Position numbers and translations under genes: made by a program. From Calonectria ilicicola (lineage: Eukaryota; Ascomycota; Sordariomycetes; Hypocreales; Nectriaceae), in NCBI GenBank assembly GCA_020809705.1, contig CP085829.1:5518001-5582000 (forward strand): a DNA stretch of 64,000 nucleotides, written 5' to 3'. The notes under the pieces are model-generated. The model saw only the letters and a program-made list of their open reading frames with translations, was not told the DNA's origin and made no database searches. Below are positions 46,188-58,836 of the stretch, piece after piece; within the stretch, counting starts at the first letter, position 1, and every line of letters begins with the position of its first letter.

Positions 46188-47888
46188 CTAATTCTTGGAG
46201 CGCGGCTTGCTGCCGCTTCTAGATTTTTCGCGCTCAAGGAGGAGTGTCAACTGGCTTCTTGTGCGCCCTAGAGGTACACTAGCCGAGGTGGTAGGCTGTG
46301 TAGGGGTAAGGCGAGAATCGAGGATGGACGGCTTTGACGCTTCGATTGGTTTCGAGTGATGGATTGGCACAGGATCGAGAATACTAGACTGGGGCAAAGA
46401 GCCAAGACCAGATTGGTCAAGGATAGTTCCCTCGGCAGCAATATTAGAGGTTGAAGGATGAGCCGGGGCTCTAAAGCTTAGGCTTCTCTTGGGATCGTAG
46501 CCCCCCTGGGACTGAGAACGAGCCATGGAAGCGGCAGAAAAGCCCGAGCCACTTTCTAGTGAGCCGGCTCCAAAGGACGATCGAGAGGTTGCCGAGTCTC
46601 TTCTCCCTGAAGAATGAGAGATGTTGACGAGTGATTGCGCTTGGGTCAAGCTAGGCTTAGAAGGTTTGGCAAGTCGAAGTTGGTCGGTTTGAGAGGATAT
46701 GGCAACATCTCGTTTGGCAACTCCGTTGACTCTGGATATTGGACGCTGCGGTGCGGCTGGTTGTTTGCCAAGCGCTTTCTCGCTCATCACCGGGCGATCC
46801 TGCAATACAGAAGAACTACTACTCTCTGACACTGAAGTAACATGTTCCGGGTCTTGCTCGACAATCGGGGGCACAGCACGTTGAGCAGCTGTTTGTCGTG
46901 ATCCAGCCGAAGAGGCTGAACTCCGCGAGGCCATATCGGAAGATTGTCGCTTAGGCAGTGATGGCCTCCTTTTTGTAGCAGTTGAAGCTACAACAAACTT
47001 CTTTGGAGTGACTGTCTTCTTCTTTGGTGATGGGACTACATAAACTGGTGCTTCAGATGCTGTGGCAGCTGTGCTTCCGGAAGACGGAATCTCATCTTCA
47101 TCAGCAGACTCGTGAGGCGAGACAAAACGAGCAGTGGGCCGTGGACCAGATGATGAGGGGCCTCTAGCCTTCTTCAAAATGGGGTGAGGTGGAGGTGGCT
47201 TCGATGCGCTTGAAGATAGGGTTTTCAAGACAGGATCGCTTCGCTTTTTCGAAGTACGGGATGTTAACGGAGCAGGCAGCGGCGTGGCTTCAGCCTGCAC
47301 AGCTTCCATAAGTTGTCTCATGATAGGTGCCATCTAAAACATTCCGGTCAGCGTCAGTAAATATATAGCATGGCCGAGTGGGACATACATCAGGTCCTTC
47401 CCATCGATTTGGGGGCCCTTTGAGGGGCACAAAGGTAGGCCCGACAGAGATGTCCTCATAAAGTTTGGCCAGTGTGCTCCCCTTGAGGAACCTACGGTTG
47501 CTTCCCCAGACATGCCACCAGAAATTCTCTAAGCGGCAAGCTGTAGGATCCTTGAGCTTTTTGTACGTGGTTGTGTAAACTAGAAGGTTTGTTAGTTGGC
47601 ATTAGGAGACTAAGAAGCATGGAGTATTTGTACCATGCCAGTACTCCCAAACTTTGTCAGGAGGAACAACAGGAAACTCGGCAACCTCTTTGTAAATGTC
47701 CTTGCTGTTAATGACAATGCCCTTGGGCAAAATCATGGGTATTCCCGAGTCCATTTTTCTGACTTGGGGATACCACCAAGACCAAAGGGTCACTGGCGAC
47801 TGTGTGCGGTCGAATGATACAGTGGGGAAGTCGGGTTTCGTCGTCAATGTACCCCGGGGAGCCTTGGTTGGTGATCGGTTATTGGCAG
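46188..47888 (-). CDS. Protein with AreA-type GATA-like (DUF1752) motif; 5' exon unresolved
   Basis: Exons on the minus strand 47634-47888, 47389-47579 and 46188-47333 (introns 54 and 55 bp), at least 529 aa. The first exon shown has no ATG before an in-frame TGA; it opens after TTTTCCCAG (47889-47897), a good acceptor, so a short upstream coding exon is missing from this model. The N-terminal segment (TLWSWWYPQVRKMDSGIPM) leads to CRLENFWWHVWGS, which matches the R-L-E-N-x-x-W-x-x-W core of the AreA GATA-like/DUF1752 motif found in nitrogen-regulatory fungal proteins such as AreA and Mks1. PTFVPLKGPPNRWEGPD follows. The last 380 residues are disordered, Ser/Pro/Lys-rich. No GATA zinc finger is present, so DNA binding is not expected. 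A role in nutrient signalling is an inference. Confidence 0.75.
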
Positions 47889-49726
47889 CTGGGAAAACCA
47901 ATCATCATCACTAGTAAAGCTGGAAATGAAGGATGAAGGATGAATGCCGTTGGGAGCCAACCACGCGGGAGTCGAAGAGGAGACCCCTCAGCCGGTTGGC
48001 CTTGTGATCAGAAACGAGTTGGGTCCAGCGAACCCTCGGAAAGCGAACACGACTTTCCTGCGGCTCTGGCAGCACAGGGTTGGGCGAAAACGAAGCGCAG
48101 AGCTACACAGAACCGAAGTCGTTGCGTGGCTCAGGGGTGTTGTATGTCAGCCAATGGCCCAATGCCCTCCCTACCTGATGCCGAGATTCCAAACAAAAAG
48201 AATTTCTCCACAGAAATTCGGCTGGCGGCCAGTGGCTGTCAACTTATGCTTCAGTGTGTGTTTATCTTTTCCGCCTCGTTTGGTGTCGTATTTGTGGAGA
48301 GGTAGCGCGCTGGAATGAAAAGCTTAGCTCAGCGCTGATAGCTGAAGTCGGGAAAGTGCTGTGTAAGTGCGACGATGTGTCTAAATTGGTGTCTGCTGCT
48401 GTGGCGTAGAGACAAGGATACGGCATTCAGCTGTCTCGTGCAAATATTGTGCGCGTCACGAGGGCAGAGAAGCATGTAACAGGGCAGGGAATGAGACTCG
48501 AGGGGGGAGGAAAAAGACGGTGGAGGGCTCTAGAATGGCTTGATGATGCGGCTGGTGCGGATGCCGTTTCTGGAGCAGCTAGGATTCGTTGGGTTGTGAC
48601 ACATGAAAAGAAAAAAAAATTCAAAGAGGCGGAGCTATTGGGAGTGGTGTTGCAATCGGTCACCCAAACCACCAGGGCGGGCGCCTTTAGCCTCCTCGGG
48701 GTCGGGCTTTGTGAGTGGTTTGAGTGTGCGAGAGAGGATCGAAAAAGTAAGTGGTGGCCGATTTTGTGTGAGCCGCCAGAGTAAGCTTGAGTTGGCAGTT
48801 GTACTTTCTGCAGCAGTGGAGCAGATAGGTACCTGAGGCACAAGTGACACCAGTCTGGTGGCTAAGATCGAGATCCAAGAGACGGCGAGATGTGTCCGGC
48901 AGCGATCCAGAACTGCAATGGGGAACTGGGACGGGTCGATATGCGATGGGTGTTTATAGGTCGAGTGGCAGTTGTGGTCCCAGGGGTGAAATGTGGGTTG
49001 TGCCGAGAGAGAAGCTTGAAGTGGAGGCTCCAACCCTGAAGGTACGCGGTTTGGCTGGCTGAGTGAAACCAACGGGCGTATGGGGAGAACAGAGTTAAGG
49101 ACCAGTAAAAAAAACGACGGTAGGAGAAAAAAAAGAAATAAGCAAGAACGACAGGACGGGGAGACCGAACTAAGCGGAGATGGGGTGGTTGTGCGAGTGG
49201 GAAAAGGAGAGAAGGAGAGAGAGGGAGGGAGGCTGTCAAGTACAGTATCTGGTTCGGTTACAAGAGGGCGTTGTAGTGAATCGGTCTAGAAAATCAGTTG
49301 GGGTGAAGCAGGTTAAGGCAAAACCCGGGTTTGGAGGACTTGACTTGTGTCTTGCAGGTCGTTGTCGTCGTCGTCGTCTCACAATGTCATGTCGGGCTTC
49401 ATCAGTACTTTGTGGCTTCAGCGATCTTATTCCAGTCTGCCAGCAAGTGGGCCATCTAGTGTGGACCTTTGGGGTAGTTATCAATGTCGAGAGCCTGAGA
49501 GCCCAAGTAAAAGCGTGTGTGCCGCCGGGCGGGTCTGTGGTCTCCGGGGGCCACTACCGGGACTTAACCCAAGGTTCCAAATGGTTGGGGGAAGGGATCC
49601 TAGCGCAAGCCCCGGGCCAGCCCTGTACCGCCTGTACCTCGTGCCAGGGTCGACCAGGGAGCTGGAGCTGGAGCTACGATGCGGTACAGTAGTGAGTTTT
49701 GCGCGCGGGTCGAGGGGGGAGGCGAC

Positions 49727-49797
49727 GGGCGTGGGCGTGGGCGTGGGCGTGGGCGTGGGCGTGGGCGTGGGTGTGGGCGTTGGCGTTGGCATGGGCA
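49727..49797. repeat. (GGGCGT)n hexanucleotide array
   Basis: About ten units of GGGCGT/GTGGGC with late variants (GGGTGT, TGGCGT, TGGCAT, GGGCAT). Its reverse complement is C-rich. Same unit as at 26284-26301. Confidence 0.9.
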
Positions 49798-50021
49798 TGT
49801 AAAAGAACCGACCCATGTGGACGGGAGTGTGGATGTGGATGGATGCATGGATGGATGGCTGCCAGAGCCAGCCGACAGGGGTTGCTCGCTGCGTCAGTGG
49901 TCAGTAATCAGTGGTCAGTCGTCAGTGGTCCGTGTGGGAAGTTGCCCATCTGGCGAGGGTCTGTTTAGGTAGGGGCCATAGGGTCTTGAAGCCTCTTTCT
50001 TTTCTGCTCCTCAAAACACAC

Positions 50022-50045
50022 TTGCACACTTGCACACTTGCACAC
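50022..50045. repeat. (TTGCACAC)3 tandem repeat
   Basis: Three exact 8-bp units in non-coding DNA. Confidence 0.85.
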
Positions 50046-53000
50046 CTCCAACTTGAGAGAGAAAGAGTGTACTGTACCTCCCTCACGCGTGGTGGGGCCC
50101 ATTCCACCCTTGGCCCTCTTTAGGGGGGAAGGGGCAAACACGGAGGGGGCGAAGCAAGCTTTTGGTGGAGATGGCCGCCGCCTGCCATCAGTCACTGTCA
50201 GTTACCAGGCCCAAGTTTGCTTTACCGTGGCATCTTTAGGTGCCGAGTCCGCTACGGACCCGACGGCCCCTACGGCTGGTAAATTCATCTTGCAACGGTC
50301 AGGTCGGGCAACATAAAGAACCAAAACCTGGCCCAAGCCAAGCGAGATGTCGTTTTCGAGCCGTCTGGCACCGTCCACGTTTCTTTGTCCAAAACACAGC
50401 CTTGGCAGCTTCTCTCCGCCACATAGCTTGCTCCGTCCGTCTATCTTTCCATGAGACACACATGTGCCCTACTGCGCTGCACTGACTTCCATGACAGCAA
50501 TCCCTCCTCAACTTCCCGTCCGTGCTTGCAACTTATCTCGCAGCCAAATTGGAGCCTACGACGCGCGCGCTCACGGGGCCATCACCAGCCAGTCAGATGG
50601 TTAGTCCCGGTTCCCATCCCGCCAGGTCTCACATCACTCTATCCCTCTTTTCATTCACCGCCGCCGCAATGCTGATTTCCAACCAAGCCTTCGGAGCGGC
50701 CGACGACTTTGGTTTTGATTTTGGTTCTGGTTTTGGTCTTGTTTTATCTCATTGTGCCCTTACATATATAATTCCTTTGCGCTGCATCTACCACGGCTGC
50801 TGATTGAGACACATGGGGCTGCACCCCATCGTGTCAACGCCGTTTCTCGCTCGTCTCTGACTCCGCTACTTGGCCCTCTTCCCTTATTCCAACTCCCACT
50901 CTCACCAAACAGCTGCATATGACTCGTCACCAAAACTCCGAGTGGTCATTCGGCAAGCAACAGCCCAGTTGTCCAGTTAGATGCCAGATGGCCATGTCAC
51001 CACAACGTGCCACTCAAATCCTGCGGCTCCATGAAGTTGCCCTAGAATCCTCATCTATCGCCCATTCTAAGTCAATGCTGCCGCCTCTCAATCCCAATGC
51101 GGCAAGATCGTCCCCAGCTGGGCTGCTATCTGCTTTTCTATCCGCCTGCAAGAGTCCCCCGCCTCAGCACTGCGTCACATTCTAGAACATTGCGCAAATC
51201 AATGCTCGGGTTTTCTACCGCTCTGAGAACTCATCATTTATCACATTGTGAAATGCAATCATTACTACGCACCTTACCGTCTGCTAATCACGAGTCGCCC
51301 ATGTTGCTTTTTTCTTTCCTTTTTCTTTTCTTTTTGTTTATTTTTTATTTCCCGTCTTCCTCCCTCTTCTCAGATATCATATTCTCGTCTCGCCTCAAAC
51401 AAGTCTTGTTGGATTTCCACCAACAGCCTATGCTATGTCTCCTTGTCCTTGCTAATCATCACGTCAATCCTCAGCTCCAGATCCTGTGTTGTGTCCTCGT
51501 GCCGCTTTTTTTTGCGCCTCAATTTCCCGTCCAGGTTGAGCCTTCGATGATCAGACAACCCATCCTGAATAGCGCTCTTGCCCCAATAACTAGTCCACGC
51601 CCGGTCCAGAGGTTCTCGTTAGTCCCACATGCGCTTCGCGTTGCTGCTGTTGGGCAAGACAAAACCTCTAAGGGAGACGCCCTGCTGGGCCACGCGACAC
51701 CGGATTTCGCCTCATTACAGGCTCGCTTTTGGCAATGACACTATAACATTACTCCTCAACAACCAGGCATGCGTACAGCTCCTAAGCACTGCTAATCGCG
51801 CGTTGCAGGAACCAATTGGACCTTGGAACGGAAGCCGTCTCGTCCGGCTCAATTCGCGTTTCTTTTTCCCCTCCTCGTCGCGGCTCAGGACGCATACCAA
51901 CCTGCCCTTGAGCCGAGTCTTATGATCTACTCTCTTGCGGGGATCAGACCCAGACGAACAAGTCGTGTGACCTGCAGCCACCACGAATGAAACTGTTGCA
52001 AACTCTGCCTGCCACCTTGTCTTATTCTCCATTGGTGCGCACCCTCAAATGGCTTCTCGGGGCTTGTGCGGATGCCTGTTCCTGGAGGCATCGCTGCACC
52101 TGACTTGAAGGGCGGCCTCGGCCGGCTGCTCCCAAGTGGCTGCGTGGAGCTTGTGGGTGCCTTGTCTTGTCGGCCGAGAGGAATCGTGTCGCTGCTGCGG
52201 GGGAGCAGGCGCCCGTCAGTCATCAGGATCCATGACACCCGCAGCAACGGCTAACAGCGGGGAGCTCTCCCTCGACCCCGAGCTCGTACATCCAAACCAG
52301 ACGGCCACAAACTCCAAGCCCTTTCTTTGTTCAGTCTTGATGCAGCACACTCAACAAAGGCCGGACGAGAATGACTTGACGTTTGGTGGATGCCACAACC
52401 TTGTCAACCATCCCACGTGGGCTATACACCAGGCTCAACTCTTTGGTGTCTCCACAAGCTGGAGCTCCCCCCCACGCTGCCTCAAGTACCACGCCAATCA
52501 AGGGCGTTGCGGGGTCGACCTACGCACCACCTCACATGGAATGCGATATAGCCCGGCCGACGATAGTTGTCAAGCTGCCTCTTTGGGGTAGGGCATCTCA
52601 TCCTTTGAGTGGCTGCCGCACTTGGGCCCAGTGGTGTAAAACTTTGGCTGACAAGCGCCGCCATGTATGATGGCATTTATCAAAGGTCACATGCCTGCGT
52701 GACCACGCCGCCAGCTCGACTCTTGAACGTCTGTCTTGGTCGTCGGGTATCGCATCCATAAGCGACGAACCACCCGACATTGGGGCCGCGGATGTTTCGA
52801 TACAATGTGAACTCAACAAGTCTTGATCTCATTAGTGGCTGGGGGGCCATTGCCTAGTACTGTCTAGCGAGCAAATTGGTGAGCACGCAACATTAGCTTG
52901 TGCAGAGATTTTTTTTTTTTCATGTGAAGGGCCACAATTCCTCTATCGCCTGGTGATTCACCCTTGCTTGGTTGGTGACATGGAACGGAAGACACCGGAC

Positions 53001-53937
53001 TCGGCAGCTACAGCAGCGAACCCGGCGTCTCCGTCATGCTATCATCCACATGTCTACATCTTCTGGTCCGGACTTGGCAGCACAGTGCCATCTTCCCTCA
53101 TATCATGTCGCAGATCGATTCTCGCACCACGTCCGATGGCCCTCGGTCTACATATTAGGATCCAGTAAGATGCAAGCCTGTCTGTAGTGCAGGCAGCGTC
53201 ACACCAAACTGGCGACATCAACGCCTTAGGTGGCGCTGCAGCCTCTCTGGTCGCCACTTGGCGTTGACCCTCCATTGCCCCTGGTCTGTCGGCCTCAGCC
53301 GTTCCCGGAAAGACCGTCTTGTGCATGGGTTGTTGCAGGGCCGCATCTGGGGTGATGATGGGTTGGGGCGGGTGTGCGACCTGCGGCGACCCGAAAGCGA
53401 TGCGTAGTTTTTTTTTAACCCCCCTCCCTGGTCATGTGTTACCAACACAGGTGCCAAGCCTCATGGTCGTCTCCCACGCCTTGCATTATACGCACGCCAA
53501 AAACTGACGCGCTCCTGTGAAACATGACTGTTAGGTAGTATTCATAAGATAGGGTGGCATCACAGAGTTGGAGCAATTTGCACGTCTACCTTACCCTGGA
53601 GTTTCAGCATCACGATCCGAGCTCATGTGAGCGAGAATCAGCCAGTCATCCCAAGCAATGCGACCATGGCAAAGTTGTGATTGGGCTCTGGAATATGCAC
53701 CCTCTTCTTCTCTGCATCCCATCTGTCGAAAAAATGGCATCATAATACACTCATATAGTTGCAGCGAAGAAGCGGCAATTTTGATTGTGCGAAATCAAGA
53801 ACTTTTTTCTTCTTTCCTAGTCTGTATAGTAGTAGTTGTCGCTATCTAACCCGATGCCAACCGCTTTCCACCTTTGCGCACTCATCTATAGAAGCGCAGC
53901 GATAGCGATTTGGTGTGCTTTTCTCTTGCTGCATTGC

Positions 53938-55263
<1,326 letters not shown>

Positions 55264-57399
55264 TTTCGGTTGTCGAGGTATGAAGAGAAAGGAATTGGTT
55301 GTGAAGGGGCGGGTTTTGAGCAGCGGCACAGACTGCAAGGAGCCGAAGCTCACTGACGAAAAGCTATATCAGAGGGGGAGCTTGGACGAGGGCTTCTGAG
55401 AAAGGAGGAGGGGACGGTGCGTGGATGAGCAATCATGGCTTATAACAGCTTCTTTCGGCAGTCACGATGTCATGGACTTGGAGGTGCGCTTAAGGTCTGC
55501 ACTCACACCCCTGAGCACACGCACGCCCCTGGTCTCTCTGTGGATCCCTTCCTTCTTGACATCAAAGCCCCGCATAGCGCAAATCAAGCAGAAGTTGTCA
55601 AGACGAGATCCGAGCTCCGGTAATACTACCACCGCATGCTGTGCCGATATCATGGCTCGCTGGACTCGCCAGCACTCGGCGACTACTGATTGCTTTATTC
55701 TGGTGCCTGGGGCTGAAATTGTGGACTTCTTTTTTGCTCTAATTTAGCGTTGCCCGAATTGAATCCCTTGCATTTAAGCCGCTATGGGTAAGACGGTAGA
55801 CGACCAGATCAGCATGGCAACCCGTGCCCCGGGACGGAGAGCTTTGGCCTTGCAAACGTACGAGGTATTCTGTGTCTGCTTGAGCTACCCCTCCATTGGA
55901 GCTCTCCCCCACGCAATTGGGACAGAATGCAAGATGGACATAACTCCACTACATAACTCCACACAATATGGAGAATAAAACAAACGAATGATATTTGTAA
56001 TGACGAAGAAGAAAAGTAAATTATCTGCTATCAAACAACCCGGATTTGGTTTTTTTTTATTTTATTCATTCATTCAACGCGTTTCTTCAGTCCCGTCTTC
56101 GCTTCTTCTTTGACGAGATGCTACTGTTTGTTTTCTCTGTAGACCCCACAAGCCGACGACCCTGGAGATGGGACCTTCGGAATTCCAAATTGGGGCCCTG
56201 AGGGGAAGCTCCCCACAAGGGGACACTCACAGGGGGGGCAAAAAGCACAGGGGCCTTCTTTCGACACGAGGGAATGACATTGCAGCTCATCCCGCCGCCA
56301 CTCGAGACACGCCAGCAGCTGCGTCCCCGCGTTCTAGACAGGTCGATTCCGCCTTTATCCTCCCTTTCAGCCTCTCACCGCGGGTGGGGAGGAGCCACAA
56401 GGAGTTTGGATACTCTTATCCGCAGGACGCAGAGATACAGCCGAGCCTCTGAGCGGGCTGCGGCGAGAGGGAGTGCGTTACATTCCTATGGAGAGATTCC
56501 GTGGGGTGAGGTCAGGTGAGCGGTCAGATTTTGTCACGGCGAGATAGGATACAATGCCATTGTGTGCGGAGAGCCAATTACGTGGTGGAATCTCAGTACG
56601 AACAAGCTTAAATCGGAGTGATACTTTGCCATAAGAAACTGAAAAATACAAAAAAAGACTTATCCGTGGCGTGGGCCGGAAGAGTATTGCCATTGTTGGT
56701 AGTCGTGCTTCCCGGTAAGTGGCGGAGAGTTTGCATCCACCTCATGGGCTCAAGGTCAGCAATCCACTCGGCATTGATAACCCCATAAACGCACATGCAC
56801 ACCTTGGCGTCGATGCTGCCCCAAGCCCAAGCCTCTAGCCGCTCAATGGCTCAATCGGCTGCAATGGTTGAATTCTTTTACACACACTTGGCACTATTCT
56901 TAGCGGAGCTCGGGCTTGTAACAGGGTAGGATTTGTAGGATTTGCACTTCAAGGTCAGGCGGGCGTCCCCCAGTTCGACGAGGGTGCGCCACTGCTAAAC
57001 AACACAACGGTGGATGCACACCCTAATGTAAGAATAGGGATCTCGTGGATGCTGTTCGGTGAAACTAGCTCGTCCCGTGTCCTATTTTCCTCAAAGATTA
57101 TGTCCGACCGTGCATCGAAACCTCCCCGGTCCTATGCATTTCGCCAAGTGAGCAGTTCGTAATTCACTAAACAAAAGACCCCGTAACATATTCCTATCCG
57201 CGTATGTATATGCTATCACACCGCTAACGCCTCCCTTTCTTACTGCAGCTTTAACCGGGCTCGGTCGTTTCATCCTGTTGTGCCGCCCTGCGGTGAAGCT
57301 CCCATTCGCTTGCCCCCCACGCCGCCGCAACTCGCAATCGCCCAATGCTGTATACCCCGGTCTGGCCATCGCCAAGTGGCAGCTTCTACTTGTAAATGC
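55264..57399. other. Intergenic, 2.1 kb
   Basis: Promoter of the polyol-dehydrogenase-like gene at the left, 3' region of the isovaleryl-CoA dehydrogenase gene at the right. No supported gene or RNA. A T-rich run lies at 56050-56074. Confidence 0.55.
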
Positions 57400-58836
57400 T
57401 TAGGCCTGAGCGTATTCCTTGTTGAATGCCCTTCCGATCACCATCCGTCTAATTTCAGATGTGCCAGCACCGATCTCGTATAGTTTGGCACTGTACAACC
57501 GTGGTTAGTTCGACGCTGTCTTTTCGCTTCCCTGATCCATGTCCCGCCCCATGATCCTGTGCCAGGGACTGGGGATCCCAAGAACCACAATACCATTCGG
57601 GGATATAGAAAAAAAGGTTTAAAAAAAAAAGGGCATTTGAACTTACTCTCGAAGCAATCGCGATGCTGGCATTTCCTCCATGTAGCCCATTCCACCTAGC
57701 AGCTGGATGCTGTCGAGCGCGCACTCTGTTGCTCGCTCAGCGGCGTACAGAATAGCTCCCGCGCAGTCTTGCGTCCGAACCAACCCGTTCTCGTCAACCG
57801 CCCTGGCTGTGGCATACGTGTACGCCCGCGATGCCTGCAGCTTCGTGTACATGTCCGCTAACCGACTCTGAACCAGCTGGTTGTGTGCGATCGGCTGTCC
57901 AAACTGCTTGCGCTGGTGCGTGTAGGGCAGTGAAATGTCGAGAGCTGCCTGCATCAAGCCCAAAGGACCGGCGCTCAGCACCAGGCGCTCTAAGTCGAGG
58001 CCTTCCATTAGCACGCGCACGCCACCATTCACCTTGCCTAGCACGTTCTCGGAGGGAACAAAGACCGAGTCGAACATGAGTTCGCCCGTATTGCTGCCGC
58101 GCATTCCCATCTTGTCTAGCTTGCGCGCGCAGCTGAAGCCTTCCGAGGTTGTGGGCACAATAAAAGCCGTGATACCCTTGGACGCCTTGTCGGGCTCTGT
58201 TTTTGCGTATACTACAATCAGGTCGGCGTCGGGACCGTTTGTGATCCACATCTTGGATCCGTTGATGATGTAGCCGCCGTCGACTGCTTTGGCGGTGGTC
58301 CGCATGCTGACGACATCACTACCCGCTCCAGACTCGGACATGGCGAGAGCGCCCACCTTGGTGCCGTCGATGAGGCCTGGGAGGTACTTCTGCTTCTGCT
58401 CGGGCGAGCCATTGAGCTGGAGCTGATTGACGCAAAGCTGTGAGTGCGCCGCATAGCTCAGTGCAATGGACCCTGATGCCCTGGATATTTCTTCCATAAC
58501 GATGCAGTGCGCCTGGTAACCCATGCCCAGCCCACCGACGTCCTCGTCTGCTGTGATGCCGAGGAACCCCGCCTCACCCAGCTTTGGCCACATCTCGTTT
58601 GGAAAGGCATTGCTCTTGTCCGTATTGGCCGCCACCTCTTCTGTAATCTCGCGTCGTGTGAACTCTTGCACGCGCTCTCGCAGCTCCTCGAGGTCCTCGC
58701 TCGTCGGTGGTTCGAATCCCTTTGGGTGTTTCGACGAGTGCAGTCTTGATTGGAATGTGGGTAAGCTCACGGCAGGTCGCCAGTGCTTTGCGGCCACGGG
58801 GCGAGCGAGGGTCCGAAATGATCGTAGGCTTGCCAT
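57400..58836 (-). CDS. IVD1: Isovaleryl-CoA dehydrogenase, mitochondrial
   Basis: Two exons on the minus strand, 57647-58836 and 57400-57490 (156-bp intron), 426 aa. A presequence ([18 protein letters not shown]) precedes an acyl-CoA dehydrogenase. It has the N-terminal helical domain, the flavin-binding [11 protein letters not shown] (residues 165-175) and WITNG (197-201), and the C-terminal domain. The Glu of LDLERLVL (E283) lies in the position of the catalytic base peculiar to isovaleryl-CoA dehydrogenases; other acyl-CoA dehydrogenases keep it near the C terminus. The second exon gives the conserved [17 protein letters not shown] end. It converts isovaleryl-CoA to 3-methylcrotonyl-CoA in leucine catabolism, passing electrons to ETF. 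A five-codon uORF (58891-58908) lies just upstream. It is divergent from the MCC beta gene, which acts on its product. Confidence 0.96.

Larger units (their letters stand above)
47889..53937. other. Six-kilobase gene-free region
   Basis: The largest gap in the window. The left 1-2 kb should hold the missing 5' exon and promoter of the AreA-motif gene. Beyond that I found no frame with a good start, domain or splice-linked continuation on either strand, and no tRNA-type A/B boxes. It holds a GGGCGT array (49727-49797), a TTGCACAC repeat (50022-50045), GTC triplets near 49361-49380 and T-runs near 52909 and 53407. Composition is not AT-rich, so this is not RIP-mutated repeat DNA. Confidence 0.55.

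Noticed and set aside
49481..49816. Pro-Thr repeat protein encoded opposite the GGGCGT array
   Set aside because: It is only the translation of the hexanucleotide array; no start, no flanking coding sequence.
51097..51738. 213-residue open frame in the six-kilobase gap
   Set aside because: No domain, low-complexity Phe/Leu runs from T-rich DNA, no supporting splice structure.
58705..58725. Perfect tRNA B-box-like GGTTCGAATCC
   Set aside because: It lies in the isovaleryl-CoA dehydrogenase coding sequence (encoding part of KGFEPPTS on the other strand) and has no A box or cloverleaf around it.
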